DNA of 48,426 nucleotides from Nostoc sp. FACHB-152. GTDB taxonomy: Bacteria; Cyanobacteriota; Cyanobacteriia; Cyanobacteriales; Nostocaceae. Below are positions 18,158 through 26,822 of this stretch, piece by piece. The notes below the pieces were generated by a model. That model ran no database searches and was not told the origin of the DNA. It saw only the letters and a list, made by a program, of their open reading frames with translations. Numbering within the stretch: the stretch's first letter is position 1; every line of letters begins with the position of its first letter. Where the stretch lies: contig NZ_JACJRV010000053.1 in assembly GCF_014697475.1 (NCBI RefSeq), forward strand, positions 1 through 48,426, given 5' to 3'. Made by a program: the position numbers and the translations under genes.

Positions 18158-21100
18158 ATGAAAAGAAAGTTAAAAAATATATTATCTAACAGCAACCTAC
18201 AACAATTAATTACCAGACTTACCATTGGTTTCTGTATTCTGGGACAGGGAATACAGCCAAGCCAAGCTGAAGGTAGCCGTACACTTTACCCTAGTTCTGC
18301 CACTGGCAATAGAGCTAACCTAGAATGGAGTACTGATTTATGGGGCAATCTGATTAGGCGGCGAACTATACTGAAAGTATATGCCCAAAAAGATGAATAT
18401 ATTCTTTTAGGATCTAGTGCTGTCAGAGTCAATAATGGCGATATCCTAGTTTTTAAACCTGGTAACAACGTCTCTGGTAGCATTGGTAGTGAAAATATTC
18501 CCGCAACACCAGATTTTCAATGTTCTACTCAAACAGGACGTGGGGTTATTTCATCTCGCAACCAAGAATTAGCAGGGCCTAAATCTATTTCTGGTACAGG
18601 TAACACTAATGGATATACACCCTGTTACTATCAGGCCCCGTCAACGGGCATATATGACATCATTTTTTATGGCCCAGCTGGCAGTAACAGTACCACATCG
18701 ACAAATATTTTGCCTACTGGTGAGATTAGTTTAAGTGATAGCAAAAATTTTAATACTAATCAGTCAACTACTATTGCAGCGTGGGATGTCACTGTACGCA
18801 GTAGCGACCAAAACTCCATAATAGATATAAATGGTAGATTATTCAGTTACTATCTTTCACTATTTACTGGCCTCAACGGCCGACCGCTCAACTTTTCTGT
18901 CTATCCAGTCACGACAGATGGTTATCGCTACAAAATAGATTTAAGAGGTACAGATCCAAATGGATTCGTTCTTTACGGTAATCAAGTAGGATTTTTTGAT
19001 AGTGATGGGAAAACACCCCTCTATCATGATATCCTGGCGAATGATGCTGTACTTACTAACATAGACGGCAGTACTAGCTTATCTCGTCCTCAATTTCCGA
19101 CATTTTTTACTACCCCAGATACTAACGTACTTCCATATATTGATCGCTACAAACCTGATGGCGCATTTGATAGCACTGGGATTCCTCTTATTCCAATCGC
19201 ACCCACTGTAAACAATTTAAACTTTACAGGTACCGTTGTGGGAAGTACCAGTTCTTTAGGCACAGGTGGTACTTTTACTTTTAACACTAATGTAGCAGGC
19301 AACTACGAAATTATTATCAGTCGAGACGGTGTAAATTTTGATCCCACTAACAGCCAAAACCGTGTACTGCGAGGTGTTATGAACACAGCAGGCGCACAGT
19401 CAGTTACTTGGAACGGTAAGGATAATAGTGGCGATAATTTTCCGGTTGGTACTAACTATCCAGTCCGGGTTAACATTCATGCAGGTGAATACCATTTTCC
19501 CTTGCTGGATGCAGAGAATAATTTTTCTGGTGGCCCTAGCATTACGCTTCTAAATGCTAGTAATCCTTTGGGAAATACAACAGCATTTTATGATGATCGC
19601 GGATACACAACTATTGGTGGTACAAATGTTGGTACTCCAGGTACTGTACTTTGCGGTACTAATCCGCCAAATCCAACCTTTAGCAACACAATTTCTGGGT
19701 TTGACAGTACAACCAATAATAGAAAATTTGGTCAGTCTGGTAATAGTGGCAATACCAATACAAAATGCACTGGTTCTTTTGGAGATACTAAAGGGCTGGA
19801 TTTATGGACTTTTTTCCCTAGCAACACTGAACAAACCCCAATAAATATCGTAGACTTTGGTGTCACCATCTCCGGCACTTTATATCAAGATCTTGATCAT
19901 GGAGATGACTTTGATGCAGGTGAACCTACTTTACCTGCTGGTATTAATGTCAAATTACTGAGATCTAGCGATAACTCAGTTGTTACTGTTACTAGCACCA
20001 AAGCCGATGGTACTTATACCTTTACAGGTGTGGTAAATGGTAGTTATAAAATTCAAGTTGATACTACCAATAGCAACATTCCTAATGTGATGTCTTTGGG
20101 AACACCTAATGACTTAGCTATTACTGTCTCTGGAAGTGCAATAGGAAATCAAAACTTTGGCTTTGATGTCTACAAAGTTTCGCCTCAAGCAGGTAAGGTG
20201 ATTATCAATGAAGTGCTGTACAACGAAACAGGGACAGGAAGTAATGCTAGTACAAACGATGAGTTTATTGAACTCTACAATGCTTCTTCTTCACCCGTTG
20301 ATTTAAGTGGTTTCAAGTTAGCAGATAGTAATCTCATAGCTAACGATAATGTTAGTGAAAGTAAATTTAATTACTCATTTCCTAATGGTACAACTTTACA
20401 ACCAGGACAATACGCCGTTATTTGGATAGGTAGTTCTAGCAACACCAACGCCCAGGCTTCTGGAGCAGCTTTTCAAGCTTGGGTAGGGCTTTCTGCTACA
20501 CTGAGTAACTCTGGTGATGATGTTTGGTTATACGATAACCAAAATCAGATTATTGATTACATTGCTTATGGTACAGGCAGTGCTATTAACACACCCCCCC
20601 CAAGTTCTCTTAATCTTTGGGACAGTACTTATCAGTCTTCCTTATCAGGGGCAGCAGATGCTCAGTCTATTAGCCTAACCCGCAATGGCAACGATACCAA
20701 CATTAGTGCTTGTTGGGAACAAACTACTAGTACCAACGCCAGCCTTAGATGTCCTAGCTATTTACCAACTATAGATACTGATAATACAGGTAATCGAATT
20801 ACTAGTGTTGGTTACAACAACAATGGTAGTAATGCAAAGCTGTTATTAATCAAACGTATTACCCGCATTAATAATGTAGATTTAACTGATATTGTGGATG
20901 GTCGTAGTGATGTGGCCACAAATGCTAACAATTACGTTCCATCACCTTATGATGTTGATGATGATAATTCCAAATGGCTTACCAATTACTTGCGAGGACA
21001 GATAAATGCTGGTGCTGTTAAACCAGGAGATGAACTGGAATATACTATTTATTTCCTCTCAGCAGGTTTGAATAGTGTTAGTAATATTAAATTCTGTGAT

Positions 21101-21430
21101 TTAGTTCCACCTAATACTACTTTTATACCTACAGCTTTTAATGGACAAACGCCTAATGATGGTATTTCAGGAGCAGATCAAGGTATTGCACTAGCTGTTG
21201 GTTCTACTACACCCACAGTCTATTTCAGCAATGCGGCAGATTCAGACCGTGGAGTATTTTACGCAGCAAATGCTCCAGCTACGCCTGCAAGCTGCGGTAG
21301 TAATACTAATGGGGCTGTAGTAGTTAATATTACAAAAAGTTCTGTTTTGCCTAATTTACCTGCGGCTACTGGGCGAGGAACACCAGCTAATTCTTATGGC
21401 TTTGTTCGCTTCCGTGCTAAGGTCAAATAA
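18158..21430 (+). CDS. Large secreted protein with SdrD-like, lamin-tail and DUF11-like domains
   Basis: A 1,090-residue exported protein. The signal peptide ends near QPSQA-EGS. Residues about 40-370 are a unique Tyr/Ser/Gly/Asn-rich beta region. Residues about 376-455 resemble a FlgD-type Ig fold (SVTWNGKDNSGDNFPVGTNYP). Residues about 568-670 are SdrD/CnaB-like (SGTLYQDLDHGDDFDAGEP). Residues about 677-815 are a lamin-tail domain (KVIINEVLYNE...DEFIELYNASSSPVDLSGF, SNSGDDVWLYD). Residues about 950-1090 are DUF11-like (VKPGDELEYTIYFLSAG). It shares module types and composition with the genes at 9204-14038 and follows them across the RAYT remnant, so it probably belongs to the same surface system. 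No C-terminal anchor is evident. LTD domains are common in secreted nucleases and adhesins, but no nuclease domain is visible. Confidence 0.8.
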   Translation: MKRKLKNILSNSNLQQLITRLTIGFCILGQGIQPSQAEGSRTLYPSSATGNRANLEWSTDLWGNLIRRRTILKVYAQKDEYILLGSSAVRVNNGDILVFKPGNNVSGSIGSENIPATPDFQCSTQTGRGVISSRNQELAGPKSISGTGNTNGYTPCYYQAPSTGIYDIIFYGPAGSNSTTSTNILPTGEISLSDSKNFNTNQSTTIAAWDVTVRSSDQNSIIDINGRLFSYYLSLFTGLNGRPLNFSVYPVTTDGYRYKIDLRGTDPNGFVLYGNQVGFFDSDGKTPLYHDILANDAVLTNIDGSTSLSRPQFPTFFTTPDTNVLPYIDRYKPDGAFDSTGIPLIPIAPTVNNLNFTGTVVGSTSSLGTGGTFTFNTNVAGNYEIIISRDGVNFDPTNSQNRVLRGVMNTAGAQSVTWNGKDNSGDNFPVGTNYPVRVNIHAGEYHFPLLDAENNFSGGPSITLLNASNPLGNTTAFYDDRGYTTIGGTNVGTPGTVLCGTNPPNPTFSNTISGFDSTTNNRKFGQSGNSGNTNTKCTGSFGDTKGLDLWTFFPSNTEQTPINIVDFGVTISGTLYQDLDHGDDFDAGEPTLPAGINVKLLRSSDNSVVTVTSTKADGTYTFTGVVNGSYKIQVDTTNSNIPNVMSLGTPNDLAITVSGSAIGNQNFGFDVYKVSPQAGKVIINEVLYNETGTGSNASTNDEFIELYNASSSPVDLSGFKLADSNLIANDNVSESKFNYSFPNGTTLQPGQYAVIWIGSSSNTNAQASGAAFQAWVGLSATLSNSGDDVWLYDNQNQIIDYIAYGTGSAINTPPPSSLNLWDSTYQSSLSGAADAQSISLTRNGNDTNISACWEQTTSTNASLRCPSYLPTIDTDNTGNRITSVGYNNNGSNAKLLLIKRITRINNVDLTDIVDGRSDVATNANNYVPSPYDVDDDNSKWLTNYLRGQINAGAVKPGDELEYTIYFLSAGLNSVSNIKFCDLVPPNTTFIPTAFNGQTPNDGISGADQGIALAVGSTTPTVYFSNAADSDRGVFYAANAPATPASCGSNTNGAVVVNITKSSVLPNLPAATGRGTPANSYGFVRFRAKVK

Positions 21431-21529
21431 TGAAAAATTGAGAATATTAAGTGGTAAGCGATCGCCATACCCATATACTCTATTGTGGTATTAGTTAGCT
21501 CAAATAGCTAACAATCAAGTCTACAGGGT

Positions 21530-22471
21530 ATGGCAAAACCAATTCGGATTCTTTTGCAAACTACAATTCCCACTACTGAAGACGACTGGAGCATTTTTCG
21601 TTTCTCAATGCTACAGGATTATTTGGCATCTCTTCAAGATGAAGCGGGTAATTATTTATTTTCGGTTGTAGCGCGCGATGTCTGCCGACAAGCCGCTTCT
21701 CCGATAGGAGACGCTTCGCGAACGCGTCTACGCCAATCAGACGCAGAAGGTAATGATCCTATTTTAGGTAGCCTTGACCAATCTGATTTTGATGAACTTT
21801 GGTTATTTGCTTTAGATGTTGGTGACGGTTTAACAGCAAAAGATATTGCTGGAATTAATGCTTTTCGCCGACGTGGTGGTGGTATTTTAACCACACGCGA
21901 TCATCAAGACATGGGCTGTTCCATGTGCAGTTTAATTGATATTGGCGACATTCATTATTTCAATACCAAAAATCCTGACCCTGATGAATCTCGGTGGAGC
22001 CGAGATGACCCTTACACAACTTATATTTCTTGGCCTAACTATCATTCGGGTGCAAATGGCGACTATCAAAAAATTACTGTTGTTGAACCTGTTCACGAAC
22101 TATTAAAAAATCCCAACTCACCTTCAGGAGTAATTGAACTTTTCCCTGCACATCCTCACGAAGGCGGTATTGGCATACCTCCCAGTAACCCAAATGCACG
22201 AGTCATTGCTTTAGGAAAAAGCTTAGTCACAGGTCGTGCATTCAATCTCATTGTGGCAGTTGATCATCATCCCGATGCAGAAGGTAACATTTTAGGACGT
22301 ACCGTAGCTACTTCTAGTTTTCATCATTTTGTTGATTACAACTGGGATATTACAAAAGGCTGTCCTAGTTTTGTTGATGAACTACCAGGTGAGGGCATGA
22401 AAAACGAGCCACGCGCTTTAGAAGATATTAAAACTTATGTTCGTAACCTAGCTTTGTGGTTGGCAAATTAA
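21530..22471 (+). CDS. Unrecognised protein with a class I amidotransferase/ThuA-like core
   Basis: A 313-residue protein without signal peptide. DELWLFALDV (about residues 87-96) and INAFRRRGGGILTTRDHQDMGC (about 108-129) resemble the strand and nucleophile-elbow region of ThuA/GATase1-like folds. Several His-rich motifs follow: ELFPAHPHEGG, VAVDHHPDAEG, SSFHHFVDYNWD. I do not recognise a named family and assign no reaction. Residues 51-70 (CRQAASPIGDASRTRLRQSD) are encoded by a palindromic interspersed repeat inserted in frame and are probably absent from relatives. The ATG at 21530 follows 99 nt after the LTD gene stop. It is the last plus-strand gene before the convergent pgk. Confidence 0.65.
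   Translation: MAKPIRILLQTTIPTTEDDWSIFRFSMLQDYLASLQDEAGNYLFSVVARDVCRQAASPIGDASRTRLRQSDAEGNDPILGSLDQSDFDELWLFALDVGDGLTAKDIAGINAFRRRGGGILTTRDHQDMGCSMCSLIDIGDIHYFNTKNPDPDESRWSRDDPYTTYISWPNYHSGANGDYQKITVVEPVHELLKNPNSPSGVIELFPAHPHEGGIGIPPSNPNARVIALGKSLVTGRAFNLIVAVDHHPDAEGNILGRTVATSSFHHFVDYNWDITKGCPSFVDELPGEGMKNEPRALEDIKTYVRNLALWLAN
21681..21736. repeat. Interspersed palindromic repeat within a coding sequence
   Basis: A GC-rich insert containing TCTCC-gata-GGAGA and GACGC-ttcgcgaac-GCGTC inverted repeats, with the palindrome TTCGCGAA at its centre. Its composition differs from the AT-rich flanks. From memory, related GCTTCGCGAACGCGTCTACG elements are scattered through Nostoc genomes. It keeps the reading frame. 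Confidence 0.7.
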
Positions 22472-22483
22472 AACGCAAATTGC

Positions 22484-22519
22484 GAAGTATGAAGTAGAAA
22501 ATTTTCTACTTCATACTTC
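22484..22519. repeat. Perfect 36-nt palindrome between convergent genes
   Basis: An uninterrupted perfect palindrome built from GAAGTAT/GAAGTAG heptads (arm begins GAAGTATGAAGTAG, centre AATT). It lies 12 nt after the stop of the gene at 21530 and 80 nt before the pgk stop, and may serve as a two-way transcription barrier although it lacks a U-run. Confidence 0.8.
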
Positions 22520-22525
22520 ATCCTA

Positions 22526-22577
22526 GCCTGCGGCAAGCCTTGACGCTCCTACGTCACTACCGCTACGCTAACACCAC
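22526..22577. repeat. GC-rich interspersed repeat
   Basis: A short GC-rich segment (GCCTGCGGCAAGCC ... CTACCGCTACGCTAAC) unlike its AT-rich surroundings and similar in style to the element inside the neighbouring gene at 21681-21736. It looks like a degenerate copy of a Nostocales interspersed repeat. Confidence 0.5.
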
Positions 22578-22599
22578 TGCACGTCTACAAACTTCTAAA

Positions 22600-23808
22600 T
22601 TACGCATCATTTAAAGCCGCGATACCGGGCAGAACTTTGCCTTCGAGTAATTCTAAGCTAGCACCGCCTCCGGTGGAGATATGACTCATTTGGTCAGCCA
22701 AACCTACCTTTTCTACAGCCGCTACAGAGTCACCACCACCAATAATAGTGGTTGTGCCTGTTTTGCTAATATCTGCAAGAGTATGAGCGATCGCTTCTGT
22801 ACCAGCAGCAAATTTATCAAACTCAAATACACCCATAGGCCCGTTCCAAATTACAGTTTTGCAATCAGCTAAAGCTTCTTGGAAGACTTTTACAGAGTCT
22901 GGGCCAATATCCAAACCCATACCATCGTCAGGGATGTTGTCAATGCTAACGGTGGTTGCATTTGCATCAGCAGCAAATTTATCAGCCGATACAATATCTG
23001 TAGGTAGTAAGAAGGTAACACCTTTTTCCTTAGCTTTTGCTTCCAAAGATTTCGCTAGTTCCAGCTTGTCTTCTTCCACCAAAGATTTACCAACATTTAA
23101 ACCACGGGCTTTGTAGAAGGTAAAAATCATCCCACCACCAATGATTAGCTTGTCGCACTTCTCTAGCAGAGTTTCGATAACACCGATTTTGCTAGAAACT
23201 TTGGAACCACCGACAATTGCTGCCAAAGGACGTTGGGGATTTTCAATCGCACTTTGGAGATATTGCAATTCTTTTTCGATGAGATATCCAGCAACAGAAG
23301 GACTCAGATAATGAGTCACACCTTCTGTAGAAGCATGGGCGCGGTGTGCTGTACCAAAAGCATCATTTACGTAAAAATCAGCATTAGATGCTAGTTTCTT
23401 CGCAAATTCTGGTTCGTTTTTCTCTTCTTCTGGATAAAAGCGGACATTTTCTAATAAAAGCACTTGGCCATTTTCTAACGCCGCTACTTTAGCCGCCACT
23501 TCATCACCAATACAGTCATCAGTTTTAACGACTTCTTGCCCTAACAACTCAGAAAGACGCTTGGCAACAGGTGTTAGGCGCAGTTTCTCATCTACGCCTT
23601 TGGGACGACCAAAATGGCTTGCTAGAATGACCTTAGCACCCTTCTGCGTCAAATCTTTAATGGTTGGTAGAGCGGCACGAATGCGAGTATCATCTGTAAT
23701 GTTGCCTTGGTCATCCACAGGCACGTTAAAGTCAACCCGCACGAAAGCGCGTTTACCAGAAATATCAGCCGCAGATAAACTTGCTAAAGTTTTTTTGGAC
23801 ACAGCCAA
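22600..23808 (-). CDS. pgk: Phosphoglycerate kinase
   Basis: Interconverts 3-phosphoglycerate plus ATP and 1,3-bisphosphoglycerate plus ADP; used in the Calvin cycle and in glycolysis. Full length at 402 residues. Signatures: [15 protein letters not shown] (about 21-35), SHFGRPKG (about 64-71), [11 protein letters not shown] (about 200-210), [14 protein letters not shown] and the nucleotide-binding [11 protein letters not shown] near the C-terminus. The start ATG ([12 protein letters not shown]) lies 82 bp from the divergent universal stress protein start, so the promoters share this gap. AACCCTCCTGATT on the plus strand corresponds to an AGGAGG-type Shine-Dalgarno for pgk. Confidence 0.98.
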   Translation of the reverse strand: MAVSKKTLASLSAADISGKRAFVRVDFNVPVDDQGNITDDTRIRAALPTIKDLTQKGAKVILASHFGRPKGVDEKLRLTPVAKRLSELLGQEVVKTDDCIGDEVAAKVAALENGQVLLLENVRFYPEEEKNEPEFAKKLASNADFYVNDAFGTAHRAHASTEGVTHYLSPSVAGYLIEKELQYLQSAIENPQRPLAAIVGGSKVSSKIGVIETLLEKCDKLIIGGGMIFTFYKARGLNVGKSLVEEDKLELAKSLEAKAKEKGVTFLLPTDIVSADKFAADANATTVSIDNIPDDGMGLDIGPDSVKVFQEALADCKTVIWNGPMGVFEFDKFAAGTEAIAHTLADISKTGTTTIIGGGDSVAAVEKVGLADQMSHISTGGGASLELLEGKVLPGIAALNDA

Positions 23809-23890
23809 ACCCTCCTGATTGCCTTTTTGTTATTGTTTTGAAAGTAGAACCATCAAGATTTTACCGGAGTCTGGGGTGCGGAGGAGAGAT

Positions 23891-24298
23891 ATGTTTAAGA
23901 CAGTATTATTTCCAATCGATCAAAGTCGGGAAGCACGAGAAGCTGCTGATGTAGTTTCTAACATCGTGCAGAAGTATGGAAGCCGCTTGGTATTGCTATC
24001 TGTGGTAGAAGAACCGCCCGCAGAGGCGACCAGTGCCGATCCAATGGTGTCACCAGAGGTAGTTGCTAAACTACTAGAAAATGCTCAAGTCTTGTTTTCT
24101 CAGGAGGGTATTCAGTCCGAAGTTCTGGAAAGACAGGGTAAACCAGCCTTTACTATCTGTGATGTCGCTGATGAAATTGGTGCAGATTTAATAATTATGG
24201 GCTGCCGAGGTCTAGGTTTAACGGAAGAGGGTGCAACTGATAGCGTGACAACACGGGTGATTAATCTTTCTCCTTGCCCGGTGTTAATAGTGCCTTAG
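23891..24298 (+). CDS. Universal stress protein (UspA family)
   Basis: A 135-residue cytoplasmic USP-fold protein: MFKTVLFPIDQSREAREAA (beta1-alpha1), LVLLSVVEE (beta2), ADLIIMGCRGLG (beta4) and PCPVLIVP (beta5). The ATP-binding pattern G-2x-G-9x-G-S/T is nearly met (GCRG...DS), but the third glycine is Asp, so nucleotide binding may be weak. I chose the ATG at 23891 because GGAGGAGAG lies 4-12 nt upstream. The frame extends back to a TTG at 23819, but those 24 residues are not family-like and overlap the pgk promoter. Divergent from pgk; ends before a strong terminator. Confidence 0.92.
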   Translation: MFKTVLFPIDQSREAREAADVVSNIVQKYGSRLVLLSVVEEPPAEATSADPMVSPEVVAKLLENAQVLFSQEGIQSEVLERQGKPAFTICDVADEIGADLIIMGCRGLGLTEEGATDSVTTRVINLSPCPVLIVP

Positions 24299-24362
24299 TA
24301 GGGTTAAGCACTAAATTCTTAGTGTGTCAATTTGACTTTAAAGCAATCAGAAAAATCATTTT

Positions 24363-24390
24363 AAAAACTCTGAGTTTTCAGAGTTTTTTT
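24363..24390 (+). terminator. Rho-independent terminator after the universal stress gene
   Basis: AAAAACTCTGA (24363-24373), loop GTTT, TCAGAGTTTTT (24378-24388) and T-run. It starts 65 nt beyond the stop codon. The rest of the 286-bp gap up to 24584 is AT-rich and must hold the promoter of the next gene. Confidence 0.85.
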
Positions 24391-24584
24391 AATCACGATT
24401 TTGGGTTGATCGCTCAGAGGATTTAAATATTGTCTTGCTTGTTGGCAAAAAATCAGGTTTTTTTCTGTCAAAATTGCTGACATTAATTTAATTAGGGCTT
24501 AAGTTTTAACTTTAGATGGATATTTTTATTCAAGCTTTTGTTTAAAGTCCAGAGTCTAAAATTCTTTGATTTTAGGAGTATGCT

Positions 24585-25574
24585 TTGATCAACAATATCC
24601 GTAATCGCTTTAGGAATTTTAAGCAGACAAGGGTTGAACCTGCACGATTAAAACAACTGGTGGATGAGTTGTTGGAAGAATCTACTCCTGATGCCACATA
24701 TTTGATTTTAATTGTTTGTTCTTGTGCGATCGCTACTTTTGGACTACTCACTAATAGCACTGCTGTAATTATTGGCGCAATGATTATCGCACCCTTGATG
24801 TTGCCAATCAGAGGTTTAGCTTTTGGTGCATTGGTTGGCAATGTCAATCTATTTAGCCGAGGCATAATAGCAGTATCATTAGGTACATTCTTGGCACTGG
24901 TAATTTCTTGCAGTGTAGCTTGGCTAGTTAATATCTCTAGTTTTGGTAGTGAAGTGCTATCTCGCTCTCAACCTACTCTGCTGGATTTGGGTATTGCCGT
25001 TGTGGCAGGTGGTATCAGTGGCTATGCCAAAGTGAATTCCAAAATTTCTGGTAGTGTGGCAGGAACGGCAATAGCAGTTGCGCTCATGCCGCCAATTTGT
25101 GTTATCGGTTTAGGCCTAGCAAAATTTGATTGGTCTCTTAGCTTAGGCGCAACTCTACTATATCTAACAAATCTTTTGAGTATTAGTCTTGCCTGTATGC
25201 TGACATTTTTAGTCACCGGCTATTCTCCCTTACATCGCGCACGCAAAGCACTGTTGTGGGCGTTGGGATTAACGGGTGCTTTACTTGTACCTCTAACTGT
25301 GAGCTTTACCCAATTAGTTACACAAGCACGACTCGAAACCAATTTAAGAAAGGCTTTGCTAAACCGAACTGTAACTTTTCAACGCTTGGCATTGCTGAAA
25401 ACAGATACTAATTGGTTGAGTACACCGCCTCAAGTTCGTTTGAGTGTTCGCGCACAGAAAACTGTAACTTCTAAACAAGTAGGTCTTTTAGAAGCTTTTT
25501 TAGAAAAGGAGATGGGGCGACCTTTCACTCTAATTTTTGAAGTTAGTCAAGTGCAAGAAGTCAGACGAAAATAA
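24585..25574 (+). CDS. DUF389-family membrane protein
   Basis: A 329-residue integral membrane protein. Conserved DUF389 features: DATYLILIVCSCAIATFGLLTNS, VIIGAMIIAPLMLPIRGLAFG, and AVVAGGISGYAKVNSKISGSVAGTAIAVALMPP, with about six membrane helices between residues 38 and 245, then a soluble tail (about 255-329). Its role is not established. The start is a TTG at 24585 with AGGAG 7 nt upstream; an ATG at 24580 gives only Met-Leu-stop (ATGCTTTGA), whose stop overlaps the TTG. Followed by an MscS-type channel in the same direction, so the pair may act in envelope or osmotic stress. Confidence 0.85.
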   Translation: MINNIRNRFRNFKQTRVEPARLKQLVDELLEESTPDATYLILIVCSCAIATFGLLTNSTAVIIGAMIIAPLMLPIRGLAFGALVGNVNLFSRGIIAVSLGTFLALVISCSVAWLVNISSFGSEVLSRSQPTLLDLGIAVVAGGISGYAKVNSKISGSVAGTAIAVALMPPICVIGLGLAKFDWSLSLGATLLYLTNLLSISLACMLTFLVTGYSPLHRARKALLWALGLTGALLVPLTVSFTQLVTQARLETNLRKALLNRTVTFQRLALLKTDTNWLSTPPQVRLSVRAQKTVTSKQVGLLEAFLEKEMGRPFTLIFEVSQVQEVRRK

Positions 25575-25743
25575 TAACAAGCAAGGATCAAAGATAAGAA
25601 TTCTAACTCATAAAATTAATTTTATTTGGATTACAATTTGATTTTTCATCCTATTTATAGACAATAAAAACTTACTGTGGAGGGAATTAAACAACAAGTA
25701 TTTATTTTTATTATCAGCAATGCTGAATCACTAAGCAAGTTTC

Positions 25744-26757
25744 ATGAAAGCTGATATATCCGCACTCTGGAATAAAATCCAGGGAATGATTAACGGATTG
25801 ATTATCCTGCTGCCGAATATCGTGCTGGCCTTGATTGTTTTTGCAATCTTCTTCTTTATTGCTAGATCAATTAAGAGACTGGTCAAACGATTAACTCGCG
25901 ATCGCCATCAAGCCCGGAATCTAGGCTTGGTACTAGGACGATTGGCTCAAGGTACAACACTGTTGGTAGGGTTATTTGTAGCTTTGTCAATTGTGATTCC
26001 ATCCTTCCGCGCCAGCGACTTAATACAATTGCTGGGAATTAGTGGTGTCGCAATTGGCTTTGCCTTCCGTGACATTTTGCAAAACTTTTTGGCTGGCATT
26101 CTGATATTATTGACTGAGCCGTTCCGCATCAATGACCAAATAGTTTTTAAAGACTTTGAAGGAACTGTAGAAAATATTGAAACACGGGCGACAACACTTA
26201 AAACTTACGATGGTCGCCGCATTGTGATTCCTAATTCAGAATTGTTTACTAATTCCGTGACAGTGAATACTGCTTTTGAAAGTCGTCGACTACAGTACGA
26301 TGTTGGGATTGGTTACGGCGATGATATTGACTATGCAAAGCAGCTAATGCTTGCAGCATTACAAAGCATTCCAGAGGTAATGAAAGACCCTGCGCCTGAT
26401 GTGTTGGTCATGGAACTTGCTGAAAGCACTGTGAATCTTCGCGTTCGCTGGTGGATTAAACCGCCTCGACGAGCGGATGATCTGGTCTCGCGTGACAAGG
26501 TACTGTCAACAATTAAGAAGACTTTAGTCGAAAATGGTATAGATTTACCCTTTCCGACGCAGCAAATTTTGTTCCACGACCAAACAGAAGACACAGATGG
26601 CGATCGCTCCCGTCAGCGTGAAGGTTGGCCTGCTGGTAAAAAAGAAGTACCAAAACCCCGCTCGATCAGTGATTCACTGCGGTTAGTTGCCCAAATGCGA
26701 TCGCAAAGAGATGGTAACGGTAAGGTAGATTCTGCAACAGCCAAAAAAGATAACTAA
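25744..26757 (+). CDS. mscS: Small-conductance mechanosensitive channel (MscS family)
   Basis: A 337-residue inner-membrane channel that opens on membrane tension to release solutes. Hydrophobic helices: GLIILLPNIVLALIVFAIFF (about 18-38), LAQGTTLLVGLFVALSIVI (about 68-86) and the pore-lining IQLLGISGVAIGFAFRDIL (about 95-115), followed by NFLAGILILLTEPFRINDQI, the MscS signature leading into the beta domain. The alpha/beta C-terminal domain (YDVGIGYGDDIDYAKQLM) is complete, and a charged tail (about 280-337) has no clear domain. Length is near that of E. coli MscS (286) plus this tail. It sits 169 bp downstream of the DUF389 gene and convergent with the aldo/keto reductase gene. Confidence 0.93.
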   Translation: MKADISALWNKIQGMINGLIILLPNIVLALIVFAIFFFIARSIKRLVKRLTRDRHQARNLGLVLGRLAQGTTLLVGLFVALSIVIPSFRASDLIQLLGISGVAIGFAFRDILQNFLAGILILLTEPFRINDQIVFKDFEGTVENIETRATTLKTYDGRRIVIPNSELFTNSVTVNTAFESRRLQYDVGIGYGDDIDYAKQLMLAALQSIPEVMKDPAPDVLVMELAESTVNLRVRWWIKPPRRADDLVSRDKVLSTIKKTLVENGIDLPFPTQQILFHDQTEDTDGDRSRQREGWPAGKKEVPKPRSISDSLRLVAQMRSQRDGNGKVDSATAKKDN

Positions 26758-26822
26758 ACAGCAACTAGTATAGTAAATCTCTTGTGCAGAATTACCATAA
26801 CTATAACCAACAATCAGCACTT

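Noticed and set aside
9204-21430. Surface block as a prophage tail or gliding-motility cluster
   Set aside because: No capsid, terminase, integrase, baseplate or motor proteins; all large products have signal peptides.
23819-23890. Longer start for the universal stress protein
   Set aside because: TTG start, non-family residues, and a strong GGAGGAGAG lies directly before the ATG at 23891.
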